The translations under genes were made by a program, and so were the position numbers. A stretch of DNA of 64,000 nucleotides from assembly GCF_030272615.1 (NCBI RefSeq), contig NC_081410.1:127271140-127335139 (forward strand). The letters run 5' to 3'. Positions 12,755-26,446 of the stretch are shown one piece after another. The DNA is from Cryptomeria japonica. Lineage: Eukaryota; Streptophyta; Pinopsida; Cupressales; Cupressaceae. The notes under the pieces were generated by a model, which did no database searches, was not told the DNA's origin, and worked only from the letters and a program-made list of their open reading frames with translations. Within the stretch, counting starts at the first letter, position 1; each line of letters begins with the position of its first letter.

Positions 12755-14690
12755 TCATAATTTTGCATGTTTCATTCTTAAAACATCCTCTTTGATGCCT
12801 TTGTTTAATAGTAATTCTTCTTTCCCTCTTCCAACTTAAAATAATTTACATTCTTTATATTCATGAAATTATTTTAAGGGTGACATCTATTTGCACAATT
12901 CTCACATCATTATTATGCTCCTACAATATTGGTAGCATATGAAACATCTAGAAACACAACTTGATAGGCTTTGTACCCTTCATATGTCCTATTTTGGCAG
13001 TTTATGATCCACATAGAAATTGAATTTTCTATCCCATGTGATTCTTATGACTTAATTTTTGGTAGGATGGAGTCACCTAGCAACACAACTTTCTTGCCCA
13101 TGTAGTTCAAATGACCTACTTTAGAGCATATGAGTCACCTAGCAACAACCCTTGCTAGCTCATTGGGTTCATATAACCTAATTTCTCACATACTTTGCAT
13201 TGTCACACTATAATCCAATTTGTAGTGCATATGATTAATTAAAGTATTTTATGGTTCTTATACCTCATAGTTGAAAGGAAGCTAAGGTAGCAGAATAATT
13301 TCCTACACTAATCTTGAGAAGAGGGTAAAGCAAAAATTTATAGATCTTTGCAATAGTTACAAAAACTTAACAAAAATAAACATAAAAGCATGCATACCAA
13401 CATAGGAGATTGAACATTTTGGGCAAGTTCCCAAAAAAATTCATCTACTTTTTCCTCTTGTAGTTACAAGTCATTCTTGGAGAAGGTACTGAACCATGTG
13501 AGAGTTTGTTAACATCTTATTTTCCCTATCATTTTAATATTTTCATTTGAGTATATAAATTAATCTTTTATTTTGATTCCTCTTATGTTATAGGGATCTA
13601 CTTGGTCATTATAGCTATATGTAGACTAGACATGTTTCCTAAAGGAAATAAATTGATTCTAGTGACCACTATCATAGAGACTATAATGTCATATGGAGAT
13701 GTTTGCACTACACATTGGTATCCTTCCTAGAGGCCTTTAGATCTTGTGTCCAAGTTTCTCTCTTACATTTCTATTATACACTTATCTCGATACATTCATA
13801 ATATTTGAATTCTATGAATCGACAATTTCTTTTCTCAATGTGTTTTATCTTGTTAGAAGGTTGTAAATTTTCAAGAGTAAAGCACATTAAGGTCAACTAG
13901 ACTAATTCATTCTTTTCATTATACTATTAGTAGATTAGTTTCTTTCTTAAAAAGACTAATTGATCAATCCTAGTATAGTGCCCATTGAGACTATTTCATG
14001 AAGAGGACTAGTTTTCTCTTTATTGGATTGAATTTCATACACTATAAAGCCACCAAGCTCCTCTTGATTTGAAAGAGGAGATAAATGTATTGGTGCTTCT
14101 CATGAAATACAACATTTTTAAATGAGAAGCTAACTAAAATTACAGAAAATATTCTAACCTTCTTTGTCGTCTAGCTTCCTCTTTGACATGTTCAAGCTTT
14201 GTCTAATATAATACACCCTAAGGATACAAGCACTACATATGACCATATTCAAAGATGAAAAAATAGATACAAAATTCAACTAATAATATGCTCTTTTATA
14301 AATTTTCATATTACTTTTAAAAGAAATTTTTATATGCAAAATTTGAACCATACACATCTTAACCCAAATAATGACTCTTGCCAATCAAAATAACCATCAC
14401 TTTAAACTTCTAAAATGTCAAACAAAACTTACAAAATAAAATAAATAAACAAAACCCTAAAAGCATAAATCTCCACTCACCAAAAGCCATATGAACCTTT
14501 ATATTTCCAAACCTGCTATATATTTAGAAAGAATAAATAACAAAATTCAATTTTCAAGAAACTATATGATTTCAATAAAGTAACATTTGGACGCTTATCT
14601 CTTTTCATGTTGTATTACGTACGTTAATGATGGTCAAATCTGATGTTTTACTGGTGAGCATGAAATGATGTGCATTTTTAATTTAAAAAA
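12755..14690 (+). repeat. Long direct repeat, copy 1 (possible old LTR)
   Basis: Aligns by eye with 17545-20700 over many anchors: ATAATTTTGCAT plus CATCCTCTTTGATGC at the start; the CCCTCTTCCA block; ATGGTTC.TA..CCTCATA (13253 against 18063); GGGCAAG.TTCC followed by CTTTTTCCTCTT (13430 against 19350); AAAAGCATAAATCTCCACTCACCAAAAG near 14460 and 20310. It also contains about four diverged 60-70 bp subrepeats at 12940-13200 (TATGAGTCACCTAGCAACA-like). Two similar copies flanking about 2.85 kb suggests the LTRs of a decayed element, but terminal TG/CA and a target duplication are not clear. Confidence 0.6.
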
Positions 14691-15243
14691 TTATATGTCA
14701 ATCATAGAAGACAAATTTGACAAATGTAGATGAATATAAATTAGTTTTCTCGTTCTTCATCCAAAACTAAATACACACATAATCTCATCAATGCAAGAGC
14801 CTCACAACATGGGAGAGTGATAATTTGACAACAAGAGAAAATTAAGGGACTTGGTTGCCTCTAACATAAAAAGTTAAAAGAGGTGTAATACAAAATATGG
14901 TTGGATTCTTCATAACTTTATAAAGTCAATTAGTATGGTTTCTAGAATATGTTTTTGATTAAAAAAGCAATGAGAACGAGGGCATTGGTTTCTAGAATAT
15001 GTTAGAAACTCTAATATAATGTGATTTTTGACTTTGATGTTTTGATTTTGAAAGGTAATATATAAAAACATGAGTTACTAAGAAATTTGATCTATAAAAA
15101 TTTTAAGAGTATTTTGATACGATGCTAATCAATTTATATTCTCTTTTGTAGACAAAGTGGGAATAGTGTACACATAACCTCAAACACTATGAGATTGGCT
15201 TGTCTTTAAATTCGTAATTTCTTTTTATTCTGCTAATATACCT
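14691..15243. other. No recognisable feature
   Basis: AT-rich stretch between direct-repeat copy 1 and the protease-like relic; no coding or structural signal seen. Confidence 0.4.
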
Positions 15244-15432
15244 ATGGGAATATATGACGGGCCTCTCTACATCCCTACTAAGGTTAATAGAAAACTCATT
15301 CAAAGTGTTCTCATTGATCTTGTCATCATGGTGAGTATGATTATAGAGGAATTCCTATATGTTCATGAGTTATATGAAGATTATTATGGGAAAAAAATAT
15401 TTATGTACATATGCATGATGGCTTCTCATTAA
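15244..15432 (+). pseudogene. Gypsy retropepsin-like relic
   Basis: A 62-codon open stretch reads GPLYIPTKVN, then VLIDLVIMVSMIIEEFLYV. Plant gypsy proteases have the pattern PLYV...VNG....LIDPGSS.NII, in which the catalytic triad D-[ST]-G follows LI. Here Asp remains but the following residues are not PGSS, so the active site is gone. It sits between the two long direct repeats, consistent with an internal region of a decayed gypsy element. Short and degenerate, hence only moderate confidence. Confidence 0.4.
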
Positions 15433-15570
15433 CTAAATAAGGTTTTCTTACCCTTTCCTTTTAGGTGGGACCAAAAACCCTAGGCATTCCTTTCTTAGTT
15501 AGCATAGCTTAGATTGGTTTTGTCTAAAGTTGGGCCACCCATGAATCAATATGATGCAAGTGATCATTTA

Positions 15571-15722
15571 TATTTTTCATAAGTGTTTGAAGCTCTTAGA
15601 TAAAGAAGGAGTGTGCACAATCCACCATAATCTATTTCAACCTCTCTATTTTTCATAAGTGTTTGAAGCTCTTAGATAAAGAAGGAGTGTGCACAATCCA
15701 CCATAATCTATTTCAACCTCTC
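15571..15722 (+). repeat. Perfect 76-bp tandem duplication
   Basis: The 76 bases from TATTTTTCATAAGTGTTTGA to CAACCTCTC at 15571-15646 recur immediately at 15647-15722 without a difference that I can see, indicating a recent duplication inside otherwise old sequence. Confidence 0.9.
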
Positions 15723-17544
15723 TTTTTGAAAAAAAAATAAAAAATTCTCTAGATTGTTTCTAGGATTTAGTCCTACTAAAACTCTCTAGCCTCATATTGA
15801 ATTTCTATTTAAATCATATAAATTTTTTGAGGCAAGTTAGGTAGATTTTTTTAGGTGGTTCATTTTATTTTTCCATAATTGTTCCCCTCTTGATATCCCA
15901 TCCTTCACTTGCTTCTCTTTTTTCTTCTCCCGCATCATCAAAAAATTGAGGAAAGTAACCCATACTAAGACACCCTTCTCCTCCACAAGTAGTTTTGAAG
16001 ACATTTGTAGTTGTTTCTATTTCTTCCCTACCTCTTTGACTATTAGAGAAAATCCACCCATATTGCATTAACCTCCCCCAGTTAATTCTTGTTCTTAAGT
16101 TGTTGCATCTTTAATAACACAAGGAAAGTAACTATTGTAATATGAACCTCCTCATCCATCCATGGTTTCTTATTCTTTAATGAATTTTCAATCCCTCATC
16201 TTATTCATTTCACTAGGAAAGAAAAACAACCCACTTTTGAAGACCCTTTGATTCCCTTAGCAAAGTCTTTGACTTGTACAAGATAAAATTAACTTGCACA
16301 AGATAGTGAGTATTATTGATATATTATAGTTAGAGAGCACAATATCCAACTTGATCCTACATTAAAAACCCTCCCTTGATTCTCTTGCCTCATGATCTAA
16401 AACCTCCTTCTAAACTTCCCCCTTTTAAGCCTAAAAGTCTCCCTACCTTGATCAATTCTTGTTATTCCTCAAACATGTATGAATGAAACCATAAGCTTAG
16501 GTTATCTTGGCTCCATATACTGATGTTATTATAATCCCTCTAAATCTGAACATACCTGGACTATTTTACAGGCTTTTGATTTATGTAACATCAACATCAC
16601 ATCTAACATCACTCTTGCTTCACTTATACCATTTTGACACACCCATCAACTAATATTTCTTGATGTGCTTCATCTAGTCACCATTGATATTGGTATCCTT
16701 CACCTTTCAACAAAGCACAAGCTAGAATATCACCCACCACTACCTTTCTATAAACCCGAGAACAACCCTTCCTTACCCTCACCACTTACGCATTATTTGT
16801 CACTTCTAACTAAGGTTGAGGCCCCTCCTCAACTTAGTTCTCATGGATCGCATTGCTAATCAAAATAGTGAGTAGTTACAAGTTGTTTCATATCATAATA
16901 TTGATTCAAATGACTTTCCTCTAGAAGAGGACATGTTTAATTCCTTCATGGGTATTCCGTATTAGTTTTTATCTTCACACAATCATTGACACTAGCTCCA
17001 AAAGATGCTTAGGAAGCTATTCTCTTCTAGTCAATCCTCTACATCTTGTTGGAAGTGGCTCCCCTAGTAAAACTCTTACGATGGTCCCTCTATTAGCTTA
17101 CCCCCTTTTCCCTATGAACAAAACTAGGAAGAAGATATTTTGATGGTATATGATTCCTAAGATTAGTAGTGTCATATCATTTGTAGATATATGGGTTTTC
17201 TCCTCGATCTATCATCCTCATGTAGTATTACTTGATATTTGTTTTTAGCCTCTCTTGGAGGACCCATGACACCCTTGTAGTTACATAATATAGGGGGAAG
17301 AAAAATATATTCCCATTCTTATATATGTATATTACTTGCTTTTAGATGTCATCTATTGGTTTTATGCATCATTATTCCCTATATTTGTAGTTCTACAAGC
17401 TTGGGGGATTATGGAGCTTCATCCCTTCCTTATGATTATTATTTTTCATATATATTGCATATTGAATCCAAGCCTATAGATCCTCTTGTGTATTTTGTGT
17501 GGGGTTGTTTATTTCCATATGACATCGCTATGTAGTGTGATGTA
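15723..17544. other. Presumed decayed element interior
   Basis: Pyrimidine-rich non-coding stretch between the protease-like relic and repeat copy 2. A purine tract with GGGGGAAGAAAA at about 17290 and CTTGGGGGAT near 17400 could be a polypurine tract remnant. No open domain recognised. Confidence 0.3.
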
Positions 17545-20500
17545 ATTCCATGAGCATAATTTTGCATATTTCATGATTGCAACATCCTCTTTGATGCATC
17601 TTTCTTGTAGTGATTATTCTTTCCCTCTTCCACTTTAAATTTAATTACTTTATTTATATGATGATTTTTCTTAAGGGGGCATCCATTTGCACACTTTTCA
17701 CATTATTTCTAAGCTCACAACAATGTTGGTAGAATATGAGATATCTAGCAACAAAAATTTCTAGGCTATGTAACCTCCATATGTCCTTCTTTGGTAGTTT
17801 ATGATCACTTTATGATCCACCTATCAATGGAGATTTCTATCATATACTCTTCTTATCACTTACTCTTTGGTAGAATGTGAGTTACCTAGCAACACGACTT
17901 GCTAGCACATGCATTTCACACAACCTACTCTAGTTGCATATGAGTCACATATCAATAACAGTTGCTAGCTCATGGGCTTCATATGACGTACCTTTTCACA
18001 TAATTTTCGTAGTCACATGTTATAATATAATTTATTGTGTTTATGATTCTTGAAAGTATTGTATGGTTCCTAGCCCTCATATTGTACTAGTGCTTGAACC
18101 ACACTTGGAATCCTTTCTAGTAACACGTTATTACAAAATTCTTCTTCATCACTATCCTTATCATTCTCTTTTCTCATATGATTGGCTTGTGTTTTTGTTA
18201 TGTTTTATTTTATTTTATGTTTATTTATACATGTTTAGGATAATCATTTGCCAAATATTTGTTTGGTAGTTTTTTATTTTTATAATCCTTATTAAGTGCA
18301 AGTTTTATAGGTTGTTTTAACTTTAATTTTTATGTTGCTTTTCATTCTCTAATGAATTTATTTTCCATGTTGTTAGTATGGAGGAATCATCACTATACTT
18401 GAAGAAACCCCTACTTCCTCTACAATATCTTTTTTGGGTGTTATGATGTTATTTCCTTTCAATACTTTATTCTCTTTAGTTTTACACATATATTCATGTA
18501 GCTTCATAAGCCTATTAAAGTGGAGGAAAAAAATGACAAAAAGTTATATACCCTTACAATTTTGCATTATGTTTTGAGCTCACTTTTGTGTCCATCTTAG
18601 TATTTTTTAGGTTATTTGAGCTTTTCTCTTAACCTTTCTCTATGCATGGCACTAAGTCCTACCTCATATGGTGATTTTTCTCCTAAAATTGATGTTACAT
18701 GTGTCATATTTATGTCATTCCTATCATATAAACCTTTTATGAGCTATAATTATTCACATACTAGTGTGACATAGATGTTTGTGCAATTTACTAGTGTTGT
18801 ATAGTAGTTCATGATTTTATAGCCAATTTTCAACATTTTTTTACTTGCCGCTTACCCAATTTGTAGGTAGCTACTTTGGAGAAATCTAGCTATCTAGCTT
18901 TCTTTCCCCTTCATTTGATTTATTTTTAATAAATCTAATTCCATATAGAAATTTTTCACATTATCTCAGCATTATACAACATTGTTACCATCATATTAAG
19001 TAGTCTATGAACATTTTGAATTATATGTAAAGACTGCAATAGTCCATTGAGTACATGGGAATTTCAACAACATCCTTGCCTCCATTGTTATTACCAATCT
19101 TGGGCATATTTTTTTATTTTTTTTCTCCAACTTCTTCTATTTTTTATTTTATTACCATAGAATCCTACCTAGGATCTCACTTCTTATTTATTAGTAGTAT
19201 CATTTTCACTTCAATCCACTATATTTTCATTGTCATTACTTTATCAGTTCCTAAGAACATATAGGTTAGGAGCACACTTCTTGTTCTCCATTTTACCATA
19301 TTAGCTATTTGTGGAGGTTAAAATACCAACATTAGAGATTGATCATACTTGGGCAAGCTTCCAAACAAATTCAATGACTTTTTCCTCTTATTTACAAGCA
19401 TTTCTTGGAAAAGATAGTGAATATGAGAGGTTTATAGTATCTTCTTTTCCCTAACCATTTTATTATTTTAATTTGAATATATAGAATATATATTTCTATT
19501 TTGATTTATCTTATCTTCTATTGATCTACTTGGTCAATGTTATACTATCTATATATAGACTAGACACATTTTCTAGGGGAAACAAGTGGATTCTAGTCAC
19601 TCCTACCACAAAAACCATAGCATGATGTTTAGACATCCACCTTATGCATTGGTGTCCTTCCCAAAGCCCTTTAGATCTTGTGTCTTAGAGGTGTCATTCT
19701 TACATTTACAATTTTGCACTTTCTTAAAAATTTATGTATCAATTATTTCCTCTTTCACTACGTTCTAACTTCTTAGAAGGTTGTAATTTTTCAAGGATAA
19801 GACATTTTAGGATTAGCTTAAAATAATCTTCTCTTTCCATTAGATTAGCTTTAGATGCATTTATTTCTCAAAAGAACTAGTTGATCCTGTTGTGATGTCC
19901 ATTGAGATTGTTTAATCCAAAGAGGGGATAATTTTCTTTTTGTTGGATCAAATTTCATACACTGCAAAACTATCAAGTTCCTCTTAGTTTGAGAAAAGAC
20001 ACAGATGAATTGGTGCTTCTTAGACAATGAATCATCTTTAAGTGAGTAAAAAAATTCCAACTTATTTTGTCATCTAACTTCCTCTTTGACCTTTTAAGCT
20101 CTATCTACTATAATATATCCTAAGAATACAAGCACTACATATTTAAAAATTAAAAAAATAGATATCAAATTCAACTGATAATACATCCATTTTATTAAAT
20201 TTTCATATCACCACTAGAATTTTTTTTAATAATGTTTAATAAAAAATATCAAAAAATTTGAATTATACAAAATTAACTACTGAGATATATATAAAATAAA
20301 TAAAACCAAAAGCATAAATCTCCACTCACCAAAAGGCACATGAAACTTTATATTTCCAATCCTACTATGTATGCTATGGAATGCTTCACACGCATTCTCT
20401 ACAAACCATTACATGTATATCCTACATAAGTTGATTAGAAATAATAGTTAATAAAATAAAATTCAACTTTCACATGCAACTTTTGATAAAGAAGTTGAGT

Positions 20501-20700
20501 CTCCTTCAAATAAAGGAACACGTGAATACTTATCTACCAGTCCACAAATATAACCAAAGTTAAGTAGACTCATTTTTTCTTTTTACCTCTTTTTATTGCT
20601 GAAATACGTTAATGGTGGTCAATTCAGATGTTGAACTGCAAGACAATGATGTGTTAGACATGAAATTATGTGCACTTTTAATATAAAAAATTGCCTTAGA
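17545..20700 (+). repeat. Long direct repeat, copy 2, with about 1.1 kb extra
   Basis: Diverged counterpart of 12755-14690. Between anchors 18063-18085 and 19321 this copy has about 1,250 bases where copy 1 has about 140, so either copy 2 gained an insertion or copy 1 lost DNA. The extra part (about 18110-19310) is AT-rich and non-coding. The end of similarity lies where both copies read GTGCA.TTTTAAT.TAAAAAATT. Confidence 0.55.
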
Positions 20701-22842
20701 ATTGAAAGTGAATGGTGATTAGTTGTGGTAGGCATATCTGCTTTTGAATGAATGCTACTTTTAAATTGAATTACCACTAGAAATAGAAACGTAATTGAAC
20801 AAATGCTTCATACAATCAACTACCTTGGAATTTAAAATAATTATCTTTAAACATAAAAGAAAATTTTGACAAAGGCACATCCTAGGTCTTACATATAGGC
20901 TAAGGGGAACCATGAAACAAAAATTTATTTTTCAAACTATGGGCTTAAAATATAATGCCTAAATTTTAGGGCATGTGTATCAAGATGGGGGACAACTACT
21001 TTTTGGCCTTTCATGAGAACATAATGCAAGTGTGTTATGTTCAACAAAAAAAACTTTTCATTCTCTCATTCTATTGTTCAATCCCCATGGCCGCACAATT
21101 AAGCATCAATATTTCACACTTACATTCTTACAAAGTCAACAATTCATCTCCTCTTTGTCAAATCGTCATCAATATATTGCCAAGACATTAGCGAGGTCGA
21201 ATAAGTAAGTATTCATGCTTTTTAGTGTCAAATTTGGATTAAATAGGTAGATTAAATAACGTTTTTAAATTGGAATTCATTTAGCTTCCAAGAGCTGATA
21301 ATACACCCCCAAATGTTGAAAGTCCTCAATCACCTCCTCATCAAAACATTCCTCAAGAATAGCCACAACAAACACCTCCCTCAATTCCTATACATCCTCC
21401 AAGAACACAACAAAATATATTAGGACAAATAGAAAACAATATAAAACAACTTGAGTAGTTAATTATATGTTGAAACATCCTTCAACAACAAACTCTCATA
21501 GGATGAACCTTGTCGAGTCACTACAATCTATTGACTCTCATGTAGTATCGATGAGTGGGCAAATCAATAGTTGGTCTATCAAGAGGCAACACCAAAAATA
21601 ATTTTATGCAGGGAATCCATCATACAATCAAGTTAAATAGAAGAAACTTTTAAAATCTAACTTGTGTGCACTCTTCATTGACCCACAAACTAATGAAACC
21701 TTACATGGTGTATGCAAGAGGGAACCTATCCATTGGTGCCACCGCTAAGGGGTAAAAAATTATTTTTGGGATAGGTGGTGGATGGTTTTTGACCATCCTC
21801 CATGCAATAATTATGAGGTACGCCGATAAATTTTGAGGAAACTCTATTACGAGCTTGTCCTTAATGAGATCCCAAATTACTTTGACACGTGAGAGTTCCA
21901 GGGTAGAGATGGGGACTCCACACAAGACAAAATGGGGACACAATGTGACCCAAACCAAGCATTGAGAACCTTAAATCGACCAAAATTGGATCATGTGTCT
22001 ATTTTTTCTATTGTAAAGAAGAGCATTGAGGTGGATACCTTACAGTGTATTAGCTCGCTCACTCATACCCTTATACAACATACTAGGCCTCTAGTACATG
22101 GTGACGTGGGCAAGTCTTCCAGATCTTGAGTTTGAGCTCATGTATGTCATTCTTGAGGGTATCTTTGTTTTTATGATCTTGAGAGAAAGCAAGATGTGTG
22201 TGGCTAGGAGACATTCGTAGTGGATTATATGGTCATTAGAAAAGCTCTATTGAATGAAACATTTGACATTACGTAAATTTCAACAAGTTTATTTAATCAA
22301 ATTTATTAAATTTTATTTTGAAATGTAAGATTAACTAAATTAGTAGAATTATTATAATGAAAATTCAGGGTAAGAGTGTTCACCCTAATTTTGTCGATCC
22401 TCCACTTCTCTATTTCAAGACATTGTTGAGTCCACAAGTATGTAACTAGTAAAGAAATATAAATATTACATGTGAATAGTTGAACCTTAAATAAATGGTA
22501 TTCTTATAACTCACTTTGGATGTTGAATAGGTTGATGTTGGATCTTTGACATTGCCACCTAAGAGTTAAGTTGAACTTTAAATTAGATAGCCTTGTCTAT
22601 TTTTATTCATTAATGGTGTTGTAAAACAATGTTAGGTAATTTTTTTAATGGAATAATATTTGTTGTTTCATTTTGAGATGTTGACATGAGATACTTCTTT
22701 CGATGTTCGTTCCATAATGGAGCATAGTATTGTTGTAGTAGTAGCAAGTTCAGTTGCTTTGATAGAAGTATGAGGTAGATTAATAAATTTTATATTATGT
22801 TTGTTGTTTTATTGATCTATTATTAAAAAATTCAATGATACT
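20701..22842. other. Unrecognised stretch with coding-like relic around 21700-22130
   Basis: Around 21300-21420 the plus strand encodes a Pro/Gln-rich stretch, and around 21720-22130 a less AT-rich part reads through several stops with a Trp-containing segment (NYFWDRWWMVFDHPP). The final open piece (21932-22129) has no recognised family. This could be gag or transposase debris; I cannot assign it. Confidence 0.3.
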
Positions 22843-23705
22843 TGTAGACACCCAAAATTGTCATGTTTAATTAAATAAATATTTTATTTATTTAATTATC
22901 TAAGCCTAATTCTTCTATTAATTAAATAAATCTTTATTTATTTAATTAATTCATTTATCCTCTTCTAGCCTTATTTCTCATTTAAATAAATACATTTATT
23001 TATTTAAATTATCCTTTTCCTAATTAAATAAATATTTTATTTATTTAATTGATCCCACTTCTTCTATAAATTAAATAAATCTTTATTTATTTAATTAATT
23101 CATTATCCTTTTCTACACATGACACATGTCATTCATCTCTTAATTCCTACACTACCTACCTCTTTCATTATTTTATTATTTCCTCTACCTACCCTCTAAT
23201 CCTGGCCGACCTCCTTTTTTTACACCTCTTAATCTTATCCCTCCATTTCATATAGTGTCTTGTATTTAAGGAGATGCTTCCTTCATTATCAAACCCTAAT
23301 GACCTAATGATCATTTTGGCTACACTACGATCCTACTTGCAACCACATTCTGTTCTTTGTTGAGCTCTTGTGCACATAAAATCTGAGAGCAAATATATCA
23401 AGCAAGATCAATGGAGATAGGAAGAATGGAGATTTAAAACCCTATTGGACATGTGATGGTATAATCTTTGTGATTTTGTTTTATTTACATTGTCTTAGGT
23501 AATCTTCATATGTTATGGTGGATCTTTGTTGTTGTTAGGCTAGGGTTTTGTGGTTGGATTCATTTAGCCTTTCAATCTTGTTATTATTGTTATCCATTTT
23601 CACCATGAACAATACTCATTTGTAGTTTAATTTCTATCTTAATGCTTGTTGAACAGTCTTGTGACTCCAAATCATGAACGTGCTCCTATTGTGGATTAAC
23701 ATAGT
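22843..23705 (+). mobile_element. Putative LTR containing an array of AT palindromes
   Basis: Begins TGTAGACACCCAAAATTGTC, a start common among plant gypsy LTRs. Downstream lies a promoter-like stretch (TGTATTTAAGGAGA near 23260) followed by a leader-like region with CAAACCCTAATG. The right end is uncertain; ATTAACA at 23695-23701 is one possibility. No target duplication was found. The first 260 bases hold five palindromes, listed separately. Confidence 0.4.
22866..23097. repeat. Five imperfectly spaced AT-rich palindromes
   Basis: Near-perfect inverted repeats of about 30 bp occur at about 22869-22897, 22917-22949, 22980-23009, 23021-23050 and 23069-23097. Each has left arm AATTAAATAAAT (third copy ATTTAAATAAAT), a 3-5 base centre and the complementary right arm. 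Spacers contain TCCTTTTC or TCTTCTA words. Each could extrude as a hairpin. Confidence 0.85.
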
Positions 23706-26348
23706 GATTATTTGTATGTGGTGACTGACTATTTTATTATATGTCATTTTATAAGTCAATTTATATATGTTAATTTCTATACTTTTTATTGTATTAGGCA
23801 GATCTCAAAAAAATGTTTAGAGAGGAGGAAGAGTGTGCGAGTTAGAAAGCAATCAACATCATGTGCATCACCATCCACTCTACAGTCAAAGGTAGATCAC
23901 GATCTCTTTCTTTGAAGGCCTGAAGGTAAATGACTACATTGGGATCTTTTTGTGTATGCATGTATGATATTTTTGAACATTTATTTTGTATTATAGATAT
24001 GTGGTCCATTTCATGTCCATATGGCTTTATTGAATATATATTATGCTTTTGTCAACATATAATGTTGTATGCCTATATGGATTTTTGGTCAGTATGATTT
24101 TTTTTATCAATGGTATCTAAATTTGTATCATAAATGATTAATTTAATGAATGAATAATTACAAAAAATTGAAATGGAGATATTTTGATTTGACTTAATTC
24201 AATTATTCAACGTTTAAAACCACGAATTTAGTGTTTTGCATGTTCAAGTATGAATGTTTTTTAGAAAGATTTTAGTTTTGGTAGTTTTAGAAGGAAGAAA
24301 CAAGTGATTTTCACAACTAATATCTTTTTTCACAAAAGAAAAGACTACAACCTACATTAGCTATGCATGTTTTGTTTAAAGGTCCTAAAAATGAGAAATG
24401 TATCTTAGAATTCATAACACAAAATCACAAAAATAAAAATCAATTATGAATTATACACAATTAAACATAAAAGATTGTTGAGTGTTGACTTTTTCTTCCC
24501 TTACCCCTACTTGTTGGCTCCTATATTCACTCTCCACTTGCCTAGATTATTGAGAAATTGCTAAAAGGTCTTCAACTATTGTCCACCTTGATATCTAACT
24601 TCCTATATTCTTGTAACTATCATTATACCTTCATAAACTACCAAACCAAACCTCACTTTCATAATACATGTGATGAATGGCTTGAAGAAGTTATATGAGC
24701 TTCTAAAGGGTTTATAATAGCCATTTGTGTCATCACATTTGTGATTTTTATAACTTTCCTTCAAGTCCTTAACTTTTATTGTTAATACTCAAATTGTCCC
24801 TTATTCTTAGCTATTAGTCCATGTCATGGTATTCATTGGATTTCAAAGAAAGGTAACATTCAAGGACTTTCCAAGATCTTCAAAATCATTAACATCCTTT
24901 CATTCACCACCAAAAAAAGTGTTACATCCCTCTTAATGGCATTGACAATACTTTTTACTTACATGATATTATATGGTAAGATGCGTGTGAATTTAGTTTA
25001 CATTAGATGGATGTTTTGAAATGAGTATAATTATATCTAATGTTTATTATTGATGCATAATGATATATGATTATCATTTTTATTTCATTGTATGTGATGC
25101 TTTTTTTTGTAATGGGATAACTACTATTATGGTTGCTAAGTTGGATGCAAGACAATCCACCCTAGCCTCGAGGATAGAAAGGGAGAGCATCACTAGGGAG
25201 AGGGATATAGACACAATGAACATGCGAGTGATGTCATCTGAATCTTTTCACACACACACATAGGTTCATGTTATTATTGTCTTGTGGTTAAGTTTTTTGA
25301 TTGAAACACCTTGCATCACTTCAGGTAAGTGTTGGTTGAACCTGTGTTGATCCTAATGTCAAGACCTAGTTCTATGAACTCACAATGCTAGTTCCCACTT
25401 TTTTCGTACATCCTGATTTTTGCTGAAATCATACATTTTTTAGAAAATATAACGATTTAAGCTTTAAGAGGTCCCATTTGAAGTAATTAATTGAAGAGAG
25501 TTAGACCAAAGGCTCTTAGATCAAAATTTCTTGGATAGAACCTCTCTACTTCTAAATCATACTTGCAATGGAGTCTCCTTTGCTTGTATCAAATGCTGAT
25601 AAAAAACCAATTTTACATTAGATTTTGGGGGTTCAAATGAATTCATTTAGAAGTTTTTATTTTTTAAGTATTTAGCCCTTATTATAAGCTTTCCAAGTAG
25701 TATAATTTTTAATATATTTAATTTCATTAATATATTTTTATTTTATTTCTTATGAGTGTAGGGTTTTCACTGAACATGAACTTCTTTGTTCAATGCTTAT
25801 GGAAAAATAGTAAATGTGACCCAAAAAATTCTGAAAAATATTTATGCACTAGGTATTGAAGTCTTTTTTCCAACAACAAAAAATAAAATTGATTTTTTTT
25901 ACATATACAACAAGTTATGTAATACCGAATGGACATATGCTAAAATTGCAATTAACTCGACTTCAAATCTTAATAAAATATGAAATATTGAAGATAATGT
26001 TACAAAACCAATTAAAAACACTATATATGGATGTTACAAAACCAAATTCGAAAGAATAATGTTCATATCTATTATAGAAAAAAACTTATGCTATACAGAG
26101 TGAGTATCACTCTTTTAAAATGTTATGTTTTGAAAAAAACTAGTTTTTAAGGGAGATAGAAAAATGGAAGAAAATTGATTCCAAAAATTATCAATAAAAT
26201 ATTTTTAGAATCTAAATACAAAATGACACAAATTACTAGTTCACATCATCTACAAATTCCTTACGGTTTAGAAGTAATAAGCGTCTGAATCTGAAGTTTT
26301 TTTGAAAAGTGAATATTGCAGTGTCAAAGTTGGCAAAAAAGTGTAACC

Positions 26349-26351
<3 letters not shown>
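23706..26351. other. No recognisable gene
   Basis: AT-rich DNA. Open stretches at 23712-23915 and 25060-25263 (the latter encoding a charged RIERESITRERDID segment) show no family resemblance and are flanked by stops on both sides. Confidence 0.4.

Positions 26352-26441
<90 letters not shown>
26352..26441. repeat. (TA)45 microsatellite
   Basis: Ninety bases of uninterrupted TA, directly abutting the TGTTGG start of solo LTR S1. Poly-Ile-Tyr ORFs across it are artefacts. Confidence 0.97.

Positions 26442-26446
<5 letters not shown>

Noticed and set aside
22866..23097. CRISPR-like array (regular repeats with spacers)
   Set aside because: Repeats are AT palindromes with uneven spacing in plant DNA; no cas genes.
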